Position numbers and translations under genes: made by a program. This document shows, piece after piece, positions 50,378 to 58,910 of a stretch of DNA of 64,000 bases. Positions within the stretch are counted from its first letter, which is position 1. The number at the start of each line of letters is the position of its first letter. A model generated the notes under the pieces. It was given only the letters and a program-made list of their open reading frames with translations, was not told the DNA's origin and searched no databases. The stretch is from Hymenobacter sp. UV11 (lineage in GTDB: Bacteria > Bacteroidota > Bacteroidia > Cytophagales > Hymenobacteraceae), in contig NZ_SRII01000014.1 of the NCBI RefSeq assembly GCF_004684095.1, forward strand, positions 1-64,000, given 5' to 3'.

Positions 50378-53300
50378 ATGAATTTCAAAACGCTTAGTAC
50401 TTACGGGGATGCCCCAGACCAAGCATTCGAGGCGCTTTGTAATCAACTTTTTGACCACTGGGTCCATGCTACTTATGCGGGCCAAGTGAAACGCTTTGCC
50501 GTAGTGAACGGGGCAGGAGGCGACGGTGGCGTAGAGGCGTATGCTGAGTTAGGTACGGGGGAGATTATTGGGTTGCAAGCCAAATGGTTCTTGGGTCCTT
50601 TGGAGAAAGGCCAAATCGACCAAATCCGAGATTCTGTTGACACTGCTCAGCGCGTTCGCTCACAGCTACAACAGTATATCGTGTGCGTGCCGCGGGATTT
50701 ACAATCCATCAAAATAGGGCGCGGTGACAAGCTTATTCGGAATCCGGAGGATAAACGGGTTGAAGACCTGCTACTAGAACTGGAGGGCACCTACCCCAAT
50801 CTAAAGGTTGAGTTCTGGACCGAGCACCAGTTGCAGGAATTGCTACAGCAACCCGAAAACGAAGGTGTCCATCGCTTTTGGTTCAACAAGGAAGAGCTTT
50901 CGCCAGCTACGCTAATAGACCAATTTGAGCTAGCCAAATCTGGCTGGCTTCGGGAGCGCTATTCACCTGCATTGCATAGTTATGGCCTTATCCAGCACGA
51001 GCTTGACAAGCTCGTGCTAGCACCCGCGTACCGCTCGGCTGCTCACCAGCGAGTAGTCGAGCTGGCCAGTCTCATAAGCGAAGCGGAATCTCTACTAGGT
51101 ACTTTCATCAGATTAGCTGGGGCGCCCGCTGAGTTGAATGCGGAAGCGGAGGAGTTACGGGAATATCTACTCACTCAACTTCAGCAGTTACAGCAAGTAG
51201 TCGAAGCGCTGTTACTTGCAGACAATAGTTTGACGTTGCCAGTGATACCAGTAGTAGAAGTGGACTCGGTGTTGGACAAGCTGGAAGCAAAAGGCTTTTC
51301 TAATCTCGTGCTGGGGACCTTGCCTCGGCTCAAGGACGTACTACAAATGCTGAGTGAGGCAGAATTATCGGGCTATGCAACGCGCTTACTTACAGAGCAG
51401 CACCCTCATAATCTGCTGATTTTTGGCCGACCGGCCACTGGCAAAACGCACGGAGTCGTTCGAGCCGTTGAACAACGATTGAGCGATGGCTACCCAGCGC
51501 TGCTGGTTTCGGCGCGCTATTCGCCGGCTCAGAACTGGCATGTTCTCCTTAATCATGCACTGAATGGCTTCACGGATTGGACGGCCCAGCAATTATTCAC
51601 CGCGCTAGGCGCAATGGCTGCTCGGGTAGATGTGCGGCGCGCGCGCGCCGCAGTGGCCGGCCAAGCACTGCAAGATGAGCCCACACGCGTCCTTATCTGT
51701 TTGGATGGTATTGATGAAGTGACCTACGCCACGCCATGGCAAGAAAGAGTCAGTGAATTAAGATTTTTGTTGACCAAGCACCCACACCTGCGCTTTGTCG
51801 TCACTTCGCGAGCGTACCCACCGGCAAACCTGAATCCTAGCCGTCTGGACTTCGACGCCACTATCAACCGGCGGCTTGATTTGCCGCACGAGGGGGATGT
51901 ACCCCTCGTGGACTTGGCCACACGCTATCTGGAGCACTATGGTATTGATTATACCAGCACGCCGTGGTTGCCCGAAGCATTCCACGACGCGTTATGCATT
52001 CGCTTATTTGCCATTCAATATGCTGGGCAGGATTTAGCAGCTATAGATGAGCCGGTTACCATAAGCTTAGGAGGCTTGCTTAGCTATAAAATCGACCAGA
52101 TTGAAGCGGAGTTTACAGCAAACCCACAGCTAGCTTTCCCAACCAGCCAGCACGTGGCACAGCGTGGGTTGCTTCGTATTGGCAAACTGCTACAAGAGCA
52201 ACAAGCCGTTGGACACGATAGGCTGTGTGAGCAGATAGTAGCCGAATTGCCAGGGCGGGTAAACCTCAACCAGGCCACCCTAATGTTGGAAGGCTATGCG
52301 AACCATGGACTTATCTTGCAGCAAGATGAGCCGCGCGCTAACAAGCTTGCACCCTCTACTCAAACTGTTAGCTTCGCCTATCAACAGCCGCTCATTGACT
52401 ATCTGCTAGCCTGTGAAGCAACCGAATACATCCTGCAGTCAGGTGATAAGCACATCCCGCAGCATCTGCTCCAGCGCCAAGACCCGAACGTATTGTATCT
52501 GACGGCAACTGCCCTACTCAGCGACAAACGTATTCTGGTGGGAGAAGATGGTTACTGGGTGGATGAGCTCGACGCAGTTCAGCTTGCCGACATGCAGTAT
52601 GTGGCATTGGCCAACGCTCCGGGAGCCAGGATTGCCGACTATCTACCCAAGGCTATTGCCCATTTCAAACAGGGTGTGCGTGAGCGCAATACAGTTCTGG
52701 AAGAGTTTGTGCTGCCGAATATTTACCGCACGGACGTGGAAATAGTGCGGCCGCTGGTGCACGAGGTGCTGAGCAGTTTTCCGTCAGTGTTCGCCCGGGA
52801 TTTATTCTGGTCCAGTCCGGCTGCTTTAGAGGACACGAGGGAACGAAACGTGGGCAAAATTCTCAGCCAGCAGCAGTTGCGTGCGTACGATTCCGCTACG
52901 GGACTGCCGCTGCTGTTTGCCTGGAGTTTAGCTACGGTCAACAACACCTACCGGGAACACGCTCGCCGGGAATTGACTCGCTGGGGTAGTGCAAGGCCCG
53001 AAGCTTTTGTAGAACTAATGGAGTTGGTTTTTGACGCCGGCGACCCGCAGATGCAGGAGGATTTAGCAGCGGTTATGCTGGGCGTGATGAGCTTATTGAC
53101 GCAGCCCAGCGCAGGCGGTCAGCAAGTAGCCCAGTGGATTTTGCGGAACATCTTTGCCCCTGCCCGTATCGCGAATCTGCTGAATTCAGTGGTACGGGCC
53201 CATGCCCGAGCAGCGGTGGAACGCGCGGTAACATTGGGTGACTGTTCTGAAGAGGATGCCGGCCCTGCCCGGCCCCCATACCCTGCTAACTCAACGCTCT

Positions 53301-54730
53301 TACCACTCAAGCTGCGCGACCCTAAAGAGCCGAAAGAACTAATAAGCCACCGGGGGACCGATGAGCGGTTTCCTATCGTTCACGATTTAGCCTGGTATGT
53401 TCTTGAAAAGAGCTATGAGGGGTTTTTAGGCTATCCTAACTTTGGGCGGAGCCGCAAAGAGGCGCAAGGCTACAGCTTACTGGCTGAATATGAGCAAGCA
53501 CATCAAAAAAGAATCACCACTTATGATTTTGCGATGTCAGCGGCTCTCGCTTACATCGCCTCCCTGGGCTATAATCGCACCACCGGCCCCGGCTCAACCA
53601 AGGCCACGCATGGTTCGCTCAGCAAAACCAGTACGTTTGAGGAGAAATATACGTGGCTGGCAGTCCACCACCTACAAGGGTACCTAGCCGACCGTCTTCC
53701 TTTCGAACGACATGGCGTACACCGGCCGTCGGTGCTCAATTATCGGGATTTTCTCACCATTGCCAACCCAGCTACTGAACTGGAGGGCACGACGGAAGGT
53801 GAAGTAACTTGGTATGTGCCGGTTGAGTTGGCCCCTGAGGTGTCGGTAGGCACCGACGAGGATGTCGTAGCTCGGCTGCAGGCATGGGTCCACCGGCCGG
53901 ATGAGCCTGACTTTGCGACGTGGCTGACATTACCTGATTTTGTGCCGGCTGCGGTGGCCACCGAAACAACCTTGCGGGCATGGCTGCCGCTCTTTTCCCA
54001 AATTCGCCTACCCGAGCAGGAGGGCCGTGGAACTACCGAATTGATTATATGCTGCATCTGGGTAAGCCAAACAGATTGGGATGCTATGCAGCACAGCTAT
54101 GCGGGCAACATGCGCCGTCTGGCAACTGACAACTTCCATGACTTTGACAACCTGGACCGGTGGCAGTCCCGGCCGGCCGGCGACACTTACGCTTCGGTAA
54201 AAGATGTAGTGCTCAGTCGCGATCTGGAAGAAGAGGAAACTACTACAACGCTGTATGGTCCTAATGACCAAGAATGGACCGCATATACTACGATTACCAG
54301 AGTCCTGGAAAACTCGGTTGAGAACGGTGAAACCTCATATTTGATTCCCTCACAAATGGTTCGCCAGCAACTGCAGATTATTGACACAAACCGACAAGCG
54401 TTTCGTGATCAGCAAGGCCAGACGGTAGCCTGTTACCAGGAAATCAACGAAGACTATGACCCGTCGCAAGAGATGCTGGTAGTCGACCGACAGCAGTTCA
54501 TGGAGGCAAGTGCCCAGCATCAGTTGCGTCCATTCTGGCTGGTTAGCCAGTTTCAAAAAACCACGGTTGCGTTTTCGCAGCAGTATGCGAATGGTCACGC
54601 ACAGAGCTTCCGGCAATGGATAGTATGGGAAGACGCTCAATTACAAGCCCAGCTCTTTTATCGGAACTGGTTTAAAGGTCAAAGAGCCGGCAAACTCGAC
54701 CAAACAGAAGAAGGCGAAGAGCTAGGATGA
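50378..54730 (+). CDS. Avs-like STAND ATPase with N-terminal PD-(D/E)xK nuclease
   Basis: A 1450-residue protein. Residues about 1-110 form an Mrr/PD-(D/E)xK-like nuclease (GAGGDGGVEAYAELGTGEIIGLQAKW; Asp49 and Gln67-x-Lys69). A coiled region follows to about 330. A NACHT/STAND ATPase has Walker A GRPATGKT (350-357), Walker B VLICLDGIDE (438-447) and RFVVTSRAYPP. The about 900 residues after it are unrecognised and helical, the place where Avs proteins sense phage terminase or portal. Length and order agree with AVAST proteins: oligomerise on ligand binding, then cut DNA. The exact Avs class is not assignable by eye. Confidence 0.78.
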   Translation: MNFKTLSTYGDAPDQAFEALCNQLFDHWVHATYAGQVKRFAVVNGAGGDGGVEAYAELGTGEIIGLQAKWFLGPLEKGQIDQIRDSVDTAQRVRSQLQQYIVCVPRDLQSIKIGRGDKLIRNPEDKRVEDLLLELEGTYPNLKVEFWTEHQLQELLQQPENEGVHRFWFNKEELSPATLIDQFELAKSGWLRERYSPALHSYGLIQHELDKLVLAPAYRSAAHQRVVELASLISEAESLLGTFIRLAGAPAELNAEAEELREYLLTQLQQLQQVVEALLLADNSLTLPVIPVVEVDSVLDKLEAKGFSNLVLGTLPRLKDVLQMLSEAELSGYATRLLTEQHPHNLLIFGRPATGKTHGVVRAVEQRLSDGYPALLVSARYSPAQNWHVLLNHALNGFTDWTAQQLFTALGAMAARVDVRRARAAVAGQALQDEPTRVLICLDGIDEVTYATPWQERVSELRFLLTKHPHLRFVVTSRAYPPANLNPSRLDFDATINRRLDLPHEGDVPLVDLATRYLEHYGIDYTSTPWLPEAFHDALCIRLFAIQYAGQDLAAIDEPVTISLGGLLSYKIDQIEAEFTANPQLAFPTSQHVAQRGLLRIGKLLQEQQAVGHDRLCEQIVAELPGRVNLNQATLMLEGYANHGLILQQDEPRANKLAPSTQTVSFAYQQPLIDYLLACEATEYILQSGDKHIPQHLLQRQDPNVLYLTATALLSDKRILVGEDGYWVDELDAVQLADMQYVALANAPGARIADYLPKAIAHFKQGVRERNTVLEEFVLPNIYRTDVEIVRPLVHEVLSSFPSVFARDLFWSSPAALEDTRERNVGKILSQQQLRAYDSATGLPLLFAWSLATVNNTYREHARRELTRWGSARPEAFVELMELVFDAGDPQMQEDLAAVMLGVMSLLTQPSAGGQQVAQWILRNIFAPARIANLLNSVVRAHARAAVERAVTLGDCSEEDAGPARPPYPANSTLLPLKLRDPKEPKELISHRGTDERFPIVHDLAWYVLEKSYEGFLGYPNFGRSRKEAQGYSLLAEYEQAHQKRITTYDFAMSAALAYIASLGYNRTTGPGSTKATHGSLSKTSTFEEKYTWLAVHHLQGYLADRLPFERHGVHRPSVLNYRDFLTIANPATELEGTTEGEVTWYVPVELAPEVSVGTDEDVVARLQAWVHRPDEPDFATWLTLPDFVPAAVATETTLRAWLPLFSQIRLPEQEGRGTTELIICCIWVSQTDWDAMQHSYAGNMRRLATDNFHDFDNLDRWQSRPAGDTYASVKDVVLSRDLEEEETTTTLYGPNDQEWTAYTTITRVLENSVENGETSYLIPSQMVRQQLQIIDTNRQAFRDQQGQTVACYQEINEDYDPSQEMLVVDRQQFMEASAQHQLRPFWLVSQFQKTTVAFSQQYANGHAQSFRQWIVWEDAQLQAQLFYRNWFKGQRAGKLDQTEEGEELG

Positions 54731-54983
54731 TTCTGTCGCAGCAAGCCTGACCTATTACTTTAGCTTCGGTAAGCTGACCTTTATCATTGGTCGATACACA
54801 GGCAAAGAGGGCGACGGGTGTCGTGCCCTAAAAGTACTCCAATAAGGGTCAGCAAAATACGGCCGAAAAAAGCACCTCTACGCGCTGGAAATGGCCCCTC
54901 GAAAAGCATCCAATAAGGGCCCGTGGCCGTGGCTTTGAGAAAGCAATTCTTTCACCTGTTTGCTGCGTGCAGCATAGGCCTGC

Positions 54984-56135
54984 CTACCCGCCCACATACC
55001 GCAGATAGGCGTTGCCAAGGCGCTGGCTGGTGCGTACGAGCCGCTGGGCAGAACCTAAACGAGCCTGCTCGTAAGTCAGCAGCCGTCTAGCTACTGGTGG
55101 ACCAACTGCTGCTAAAGCAGCGGCCAGCGCCTGCGCATCGAGCAACGCGTGGCGGTAGCTGCTACCCGTAATAGGACTAACAACGTGGGCAGCATCACCA
55201 AGCAGCGCTAGGCGGCCCTGCACCAGGCGCGGAGGCAGGTATTCAGCCACGGGCGTACCAAACAGGCCGCCCGCTGCCAGCGAGGTACCCAGTACTGCCG
55301 GCCAGGGAGCCGGCCAGCGCGTTAGCGCTCCTGCCAGCTCAGCGCGCAACTCGGTTGGCAGCTGCTCAGGACGCACGGAGGCGCGCACCTCATCGCCAAC
55401 CAGGCAGCCCATTTCGCGCAGCAAGGAAGTGCGGTCGGGGTCGTACCAGGCGTAGCTGAGGCGGCGTTGGCCCGGCTCAATAGTACCGCCCGCTCCAGGC
55501 ACGGCGTAGGCTACCAGGCGGTAGCGGGGCTGCCAATGCTCCTGCACGCCGAGCGCGGTAGCGGGCAGCGGGTGGCGCAGGTCATGTTCCTCCACCAAGC
55601 CCCGCCAGAGCACGTAGCCAGCGTAGCGGGCAGCCGGCTGCTCAGGGCTGACGGCCGCCCGCACCAGGCTGCGGTAACCGTCAGCCCCCACCAGCCAGTT
55701 GGCCTCGTAGCGCGGGCCTTCGGCCGTGCGCACCCAAGCCCGGTGCTGGTCCTGGCCCACTTCTACCACCGTGCGAGCTGCCAGTACTCGAATGCGGGAG
55801 GCCTGCCGGGCTACGCCCGTGCGCAGCCAGGTGTACAGCGCCTCCCAACTGGTAGAATCGCGGGAGCTGGTGACGACGGGCAGGGCTGGGCTATTAACCT
55901 CCCCCAGGGCCGATTGGCCGGTAACGGCCGTCAGCAGCCGGCGGTCGATGCCCAGGCCGGCCCCGCCGTGCAATGAGCCGGCCCGACGCTCCAGCACCGT
56001 GACGTAGTGGCCAGTGCGGGCCAGGGCAAGGGCGGCCGCCAGCCCGGCCACCGAGCCCCCTACTACCAGCACGCTGGAGGGCCCGGTCCAGCCAGCTGGG
56101 CCCGGCACGGGAGTCAGTATTTCGTTCTGGGTCAT
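54984..56135 (-). CDS. FAD-dependent monooxygenase
   Basis: A 383-residue flavoprotein of the PHBH class. FAD-binding GGSVAGLAAALALARTGH (GxGxxG variant) and LERR are near the N terminus, NWLVGADGYRSLVR (DG motif) is in the middle, and LALLGDAAHVVSPITGSSYRHALLDAQ (GD motif) is near residue 310. Such enzymes hydroxylate aromatic or polycyclic substrates. It stands alone between the STAND gene and an M17-like gene. Confidence 0.85.
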   Translation of the reverse strand: MTQNEILTPVPGPAGWTGPSSVLVVGGSVAGLAAALALARTGHYVTVLERRAGSLHGGAGLGIDRRLLTAVTGQSALGEVNSPALPVVTSSRDSTSWEALYTWLRTGVARQASRIRVLAARTVVEVGQDQHRAWVRTAEGPRYEANWLVGADGYRSLVRAAVSPEQPAARYAGYVLWRGLVEEHDLRHPLPATALGVQEHWQPRYRLVAYAVPGAGGTIEPGQRRLSYAWYDPDRTSLLREMGCLVGDEVRASVRPEQLPTELRAELAGALTRWPAPWPAVLGTSLAAGGLFGTPVAEYLPPRLVQGRLALLGDAAHVVSPITGSSYRHALLDAQALAAALAAVGPPVARRLLTYEQARLGSAQRLVRTSQRLGNAYLRYVGG

Positions 56136-56239
56136 CCTGAAAGTGGGGCGGCTTCACAAACCTGCTGAGGAAAAGTCACGGGGTAGGAAGGCTATAAACC
56201 AGAGGGTTTGCTAATTGCGCTACTACCTACTTAGCTCGG

Positions 56240-56983
56240 CTAGCTAGCCCGTTGGTAACGAAAAAATTGTTCGACGCCCGCTACGGCGTGGGCGAAGGTG
56301 GGCGGGCCGGCCAGCATCGTCAGTTGCCGCACGGTGGGTGGCGGCCCCAACTGGTGAGCGGCCACGTACTGCTGCGTACGGTAGGCCGCGAAAGTACCCG
56401 TGAGCAGTGCCTGCGTAACAGGGGCGGGCACTACGGTCAGGCCGCCGTCCTGCACGTTGGCCGCAAAGGAGTAGCTGGCTACGCCCAGGCGCAGGGCCTC
56501 GCGCATGGCAGTCAGCCCGACCTGCTCCAGCAGGGATTCCAGGCTGGTGGCGGCTATTGCCCGGCTGCCTAGCCCCAGCAGTAGCAGCCGGGTAGCTGGC
56601 ATAGTGCCGGCGGGCGGTGTCAGCAGTAGCGTTTCGACGGGTAGGCCCCGGAAATGCCCGGCCCGGCGCAGGGCCGTGAGCTGGCCGCCCAGCGCCTGGT
56701 CGACGTGAACCAGCCCATTGCGGGCGGCCGGCAGGGCGGGGGGCGACTGGTAGATGTCTTGCGGATTACTGCTATCAAACAGGCAGATGACTTGCAAAGG
56801 GGTAGGCTGGCTAGCCGGCCCCTGCGCTTTCACCAGCACGGCCAAGCCGTCGGCTTGGCCGGCTAGCTGCTCGGTGCCCACCGCGGGTAAGGGCGCAGTG
56901 GGCACGCTGGCCGGGCGGGGTACTGGGGTTGCCAGCCAGCCAACCAGCCGGTGCCACCAGGATAACCGTACTGAGAGTTGCAT
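56240..56983 (-). CDS. Protein with M17 leucyl-aminopeptidase N-terminal (macro-like) domain
   Basis: A 247-residue protein. VHVDQALGGQLTALRRAGHFRGLPVETLLLTPPAG, then RLLLLGLGSR and ALRLGVASYSFAANVQDGG match the N-terminal macro-like domain of M17 peptidases (cytosol aminopeptidase family). The C-terminal catalytic zinc-binding domain is absent, so it cannot be an aminopeptidase. Stand-alone forms of this domain occur in Bacteroidota and may be regulators or nucleotide/ADP-ribose binders; the function is unknown. Confidence 0.65.
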   Translation of the reverse strand: MQLSVRLSWWHRLVGWLATPVPRPASVPTAPLPAVGTEQLAGQADGLAVLVKAQGPASQPTPLQVICLFDSSNPQDIYQSPPALPAARNGLVHVDQALGGQLTALRRAGHFRGLPVETLLLTPPAGTMPATRLLLLGLGSRAIAATSLESLLEQVGLTAMREALRLGVASYSFAANVQDGGLTVVPAPVTQALLTGTFAAYRTQQYVAAHQLGPPPTVRQLTMLAGPPTFAHAVAGVEQFFRYQRAS

Positions 56984-57015
56984 AGAAAAAATATAAACTA
57001 TTGTTAATCAATAAA

Positions 57016-57489
57016 TTAGAATAAGAAGCCAAGCCGCACCAGCGGCAGTGCCTCTTCGGGCGAGAGCCCGCTGGTGCGACCAGCACCACCTGCGGCGTGG
57101 GGGCCAGCCACAGGCCAGGGCCACAGCCCTGGTGCCAGGTGCGCGAGCTTTCGCCCGGCAGCCACACGCGGCCCACGTCGTGAAAAGCCAGCACGCCCAC
57201 GGTGGCGGGCGCCAGGTAGCTGCGGAAACGAGCCACTTGCAGGCGCACTTCGGCATTCTGATACGCACTGTGCTGGCCCGCGAAGCGCGCGCGCCCGTAG
57301 CCGCGCAGGTTGCTGTGCCCCCCAGGGTGGCGGCCTAGAAAAACTCATAGGGCCCCGTGCTCACCGGCTCGGGCACGGCGCGGCTACTGCCTATCACGAA
57401 TACGGCGCCCGCCGCCAGAGCCTGGGCGGGGCTGCCAGCCGCGCCCCTAGCCCTAGCAGCCCCGCAAGAAGCAGGTAGCGCACGTTCAT
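57016..57489 (-). pseudogene. Omp85/BamA-type beta-barrel protein, decayed C-terminal part
   Basis: Read on the minus strand across frames, the region gives an Omp85 ending: AAGAVFVIGSS, then GPYEFF, then LGGHSNLRGYGRARFAGQHSAYQNAEVRLQVA, FHDVGRVWLPGE, GPGLWLAPTPQVVLVA and finally LPLVRLGFLF, with the terminal Phe of outer-membrane barrels. It carries at least three lesions: TAG after FF where CAG is expected, a lost base in the G-run at about 57326, and another frameshift at about 57090. Most of the N-terminal sequence is missing, but an ATG and hydrophobic leader (MNVRYLLLAGLLG) at 57489 hint at an internal deletion. 57490-57676 holds nothing clear. Confidence 0.7.
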
Positions 57490-57676
57490 AGGCTAGCAAA
57501 AAGTGATTGCTCAGTCCTGCGAACTTACCTCGCAGAGGTGGTAGAGGCTACTTTCGCCTTTCAGCAGGGCCAGAAACTCGCGGCCCGCCCGGCCGCCCCG
57601 CGCACGCCCTACGACCCCAGCCAGCGTGGGGCGGCAGCTGGCCGGGCGGCACGTAGAGGCGGGGCGGGCATCGCCC

Positions 57677-58291
57677 CTACCCTGCCGCCAGCTTACGGGC
57701 GATTTCGGCCGTGTGGCGGCCCTGAAAGTAAGCGCCCTCCAGCTCATTGGCACTGGGTTGGCGCTCGCCCTGGCCACCGGCCACGGTACTGGCGCCATAG
57801 GGCGTGCCGCCGGTTACTTCCTCGTGGCCCATCTGGCCCTGCCAGGCGTAGGGCAGGCCCACGATAACGAAGCCGTGGTGCAGCAGCTCGGTGTGGAAGG
57901 CGCGAATGGTTTCTTCCTGGCCGCCGTGCTGGGTGGCGGTGCTCACGAACGCGCCGCCCACCTTACCCACGAGCGCGCCCTTGGCCCACAAGCCGCCGGT
58001 GCTGTCCATAAAGGCCTGCATCTGGCCGCAGAGGTTGCCGTAGCGGGTGGGCGTACCGAAGATAATGGAATCGTAGTCAACCAGTTCCTGCGGGGTAGCC
58101 ACGGGCAGGTGGGCGAAGGCCTGCTGCGCCCCGGTGGCCCCAATCTGGTCAAGAATGGCCGGGGGCAGGGTTTCGGGCACGCGCTTTACGACTACGTCGT
58201 TGCCCGCTACCTGGCGCGCACCGTCGGCCACGGCTTCGGCCAGCTTCCAGACGTGGCCGTAGGTCGAATAAAAGAGAATGAGCGTTTTCAA
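57677..58291 (-). CDS. wrbA: WrbA-type NAD(P)H:quinone oxidoreductase
   Basis: A 204-residue flavodoxin-fold protein: LILFYSTYGHVWKLAEAVADGA (FMN phosphate loop), FGTPTRYGNLCGQMQAFMDSTG, STATQHGGQEETIRAFHTELLHHGFVIVGLPYA and the C-terminal motif GARQPSANELEGAYFQGRH-like sequence. WrbA makes two-electron reductions of quinones and avoids radical semiquinones. It starts at a TTG (58291; another TTG at 58297); no ATG is available. It belongs functionally with the dioxygenase, MaoC and hydrolase genes to its right. Confidence 0.9.
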   Translation of the reverse strand: MKTLILFYSTYGHVWKLAEAVADGARQVAGNDVVVKRVPETLPPAILDQIGATGAQQAFAHLPVATPQELVDYDSIIFGTPTRYGNLCGQMQAFMDSTGGLWAKGALVGKVGGAFVSTATQHGGQEETIRAFHTELLHHGFVIVGLPYAWQGQMGHEEVTGGTPYGASTVAGGQGERQPSANELEGAYFQGRHTAEIARKLAAG

Positions 58292-58480
58292 GGTCAAAAA
58301 AGGGGGTTAGGGACTGCTGGCTCCCTGCGAGCCGCACGGTGGCAAAACTACCCCTCGCCCCCACCGCCGCGGCGGTACAAACCAGCGAATCTGCGGTATA
58401 AAGCCACGCTGGGGCTGGTTTTGCGCGGCGGCCCACCGTACTTCGCCAGCTGCTCCTTTCCTCCACCAAGCCCTCTTGCG

Positions 58481-58753
58481 ATGAGTACCCTTTGCCAGCA
58501 CCTGACCACGCTCGACACGCAGCACCTGCGGCGCGATACCCAGCACATTTGCCCCGAGTGCGTGGCGCTGGGCAGCACCTGGGTGCACCTACGCATCTGC
58601 CAGGCCTGCGGGCACGTGGGCTGCTGCGACGACTCACCCAACAAGCACGCTACCAAGCATTTTCACGCCACGCAGCACCCCGTCATCACCTCGGCCGAGC
58701 CCGGCGAGCGCTGGGCTTGGTGCTACGTGGATGAGGACTTGCGCGAGTACTAG
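58481..58753 (+). CDS. UBP-type zinc-finger protein
   Basis: A 90-residue protein. ICPECVALGSTWVHLRICQACGHVGCCDDSPNKHATKHFHATQHPVI is a ZnF-UBP domain with the expected Cys/His zinc ligands, and Trp/acid residues follow (RWAWCYVDED). In eukaryotes this fold binds the free C terminus of ubiquitin; bacterial stand-alone versions are common and have unknown ligands. The reading frame is open far upstream (57626), but that part is the reverse of the wrbA gene; ATG 58481 is the start. Confidence 0.8.
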   Translation: MSTLCQHLTTLDTQHLRRDTQHICPECVALGSTWVHLRICQACGHVGCCDDSPNKHATKHFHATQHPVITSAEPGERWAWCYVDEDLREY

Positions 58754-58790
58754 CGCCGCGCCTTAAGTGGCCGGCTTGGCTTAAAAAGCA

Positions 58791-58873
58791 AAGCGCGTCA
58801 CGTGGAGCCAATCGAAGTAGCTCCACCGTATCGTTCGGCAGCGCTGCTTCAACCGGCTCTGCGTGACGCGCTT
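58791..58873. repeat. Inverted repeat at a convergent junction
   Basis: The 12-bp perfect arms AAGCGCGTCACG / CGTGACGCGCTT are 59 bp apart, with an inner GTGGAGC / GCTCCAC hairpin (58802-58826). It lies between the UBP-finger gene (+) and the dioxygenase gene (-), and is a probable bidirectional terminator. Confidence 0.55.
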
Positions 58874-58910
58874 GCAGAATTTTTCGCGCTGCCTGGCTGC
58901 CACCCTGGCC

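Noticed and set aside
57626..58480. Long N-terminal extension of the zinc-finger protein
   Set aside because: The open frame is the reverse of wrbA in a high-GC region and has no recognisable domain; the zinc-finger domain starts right after ATG 58481.
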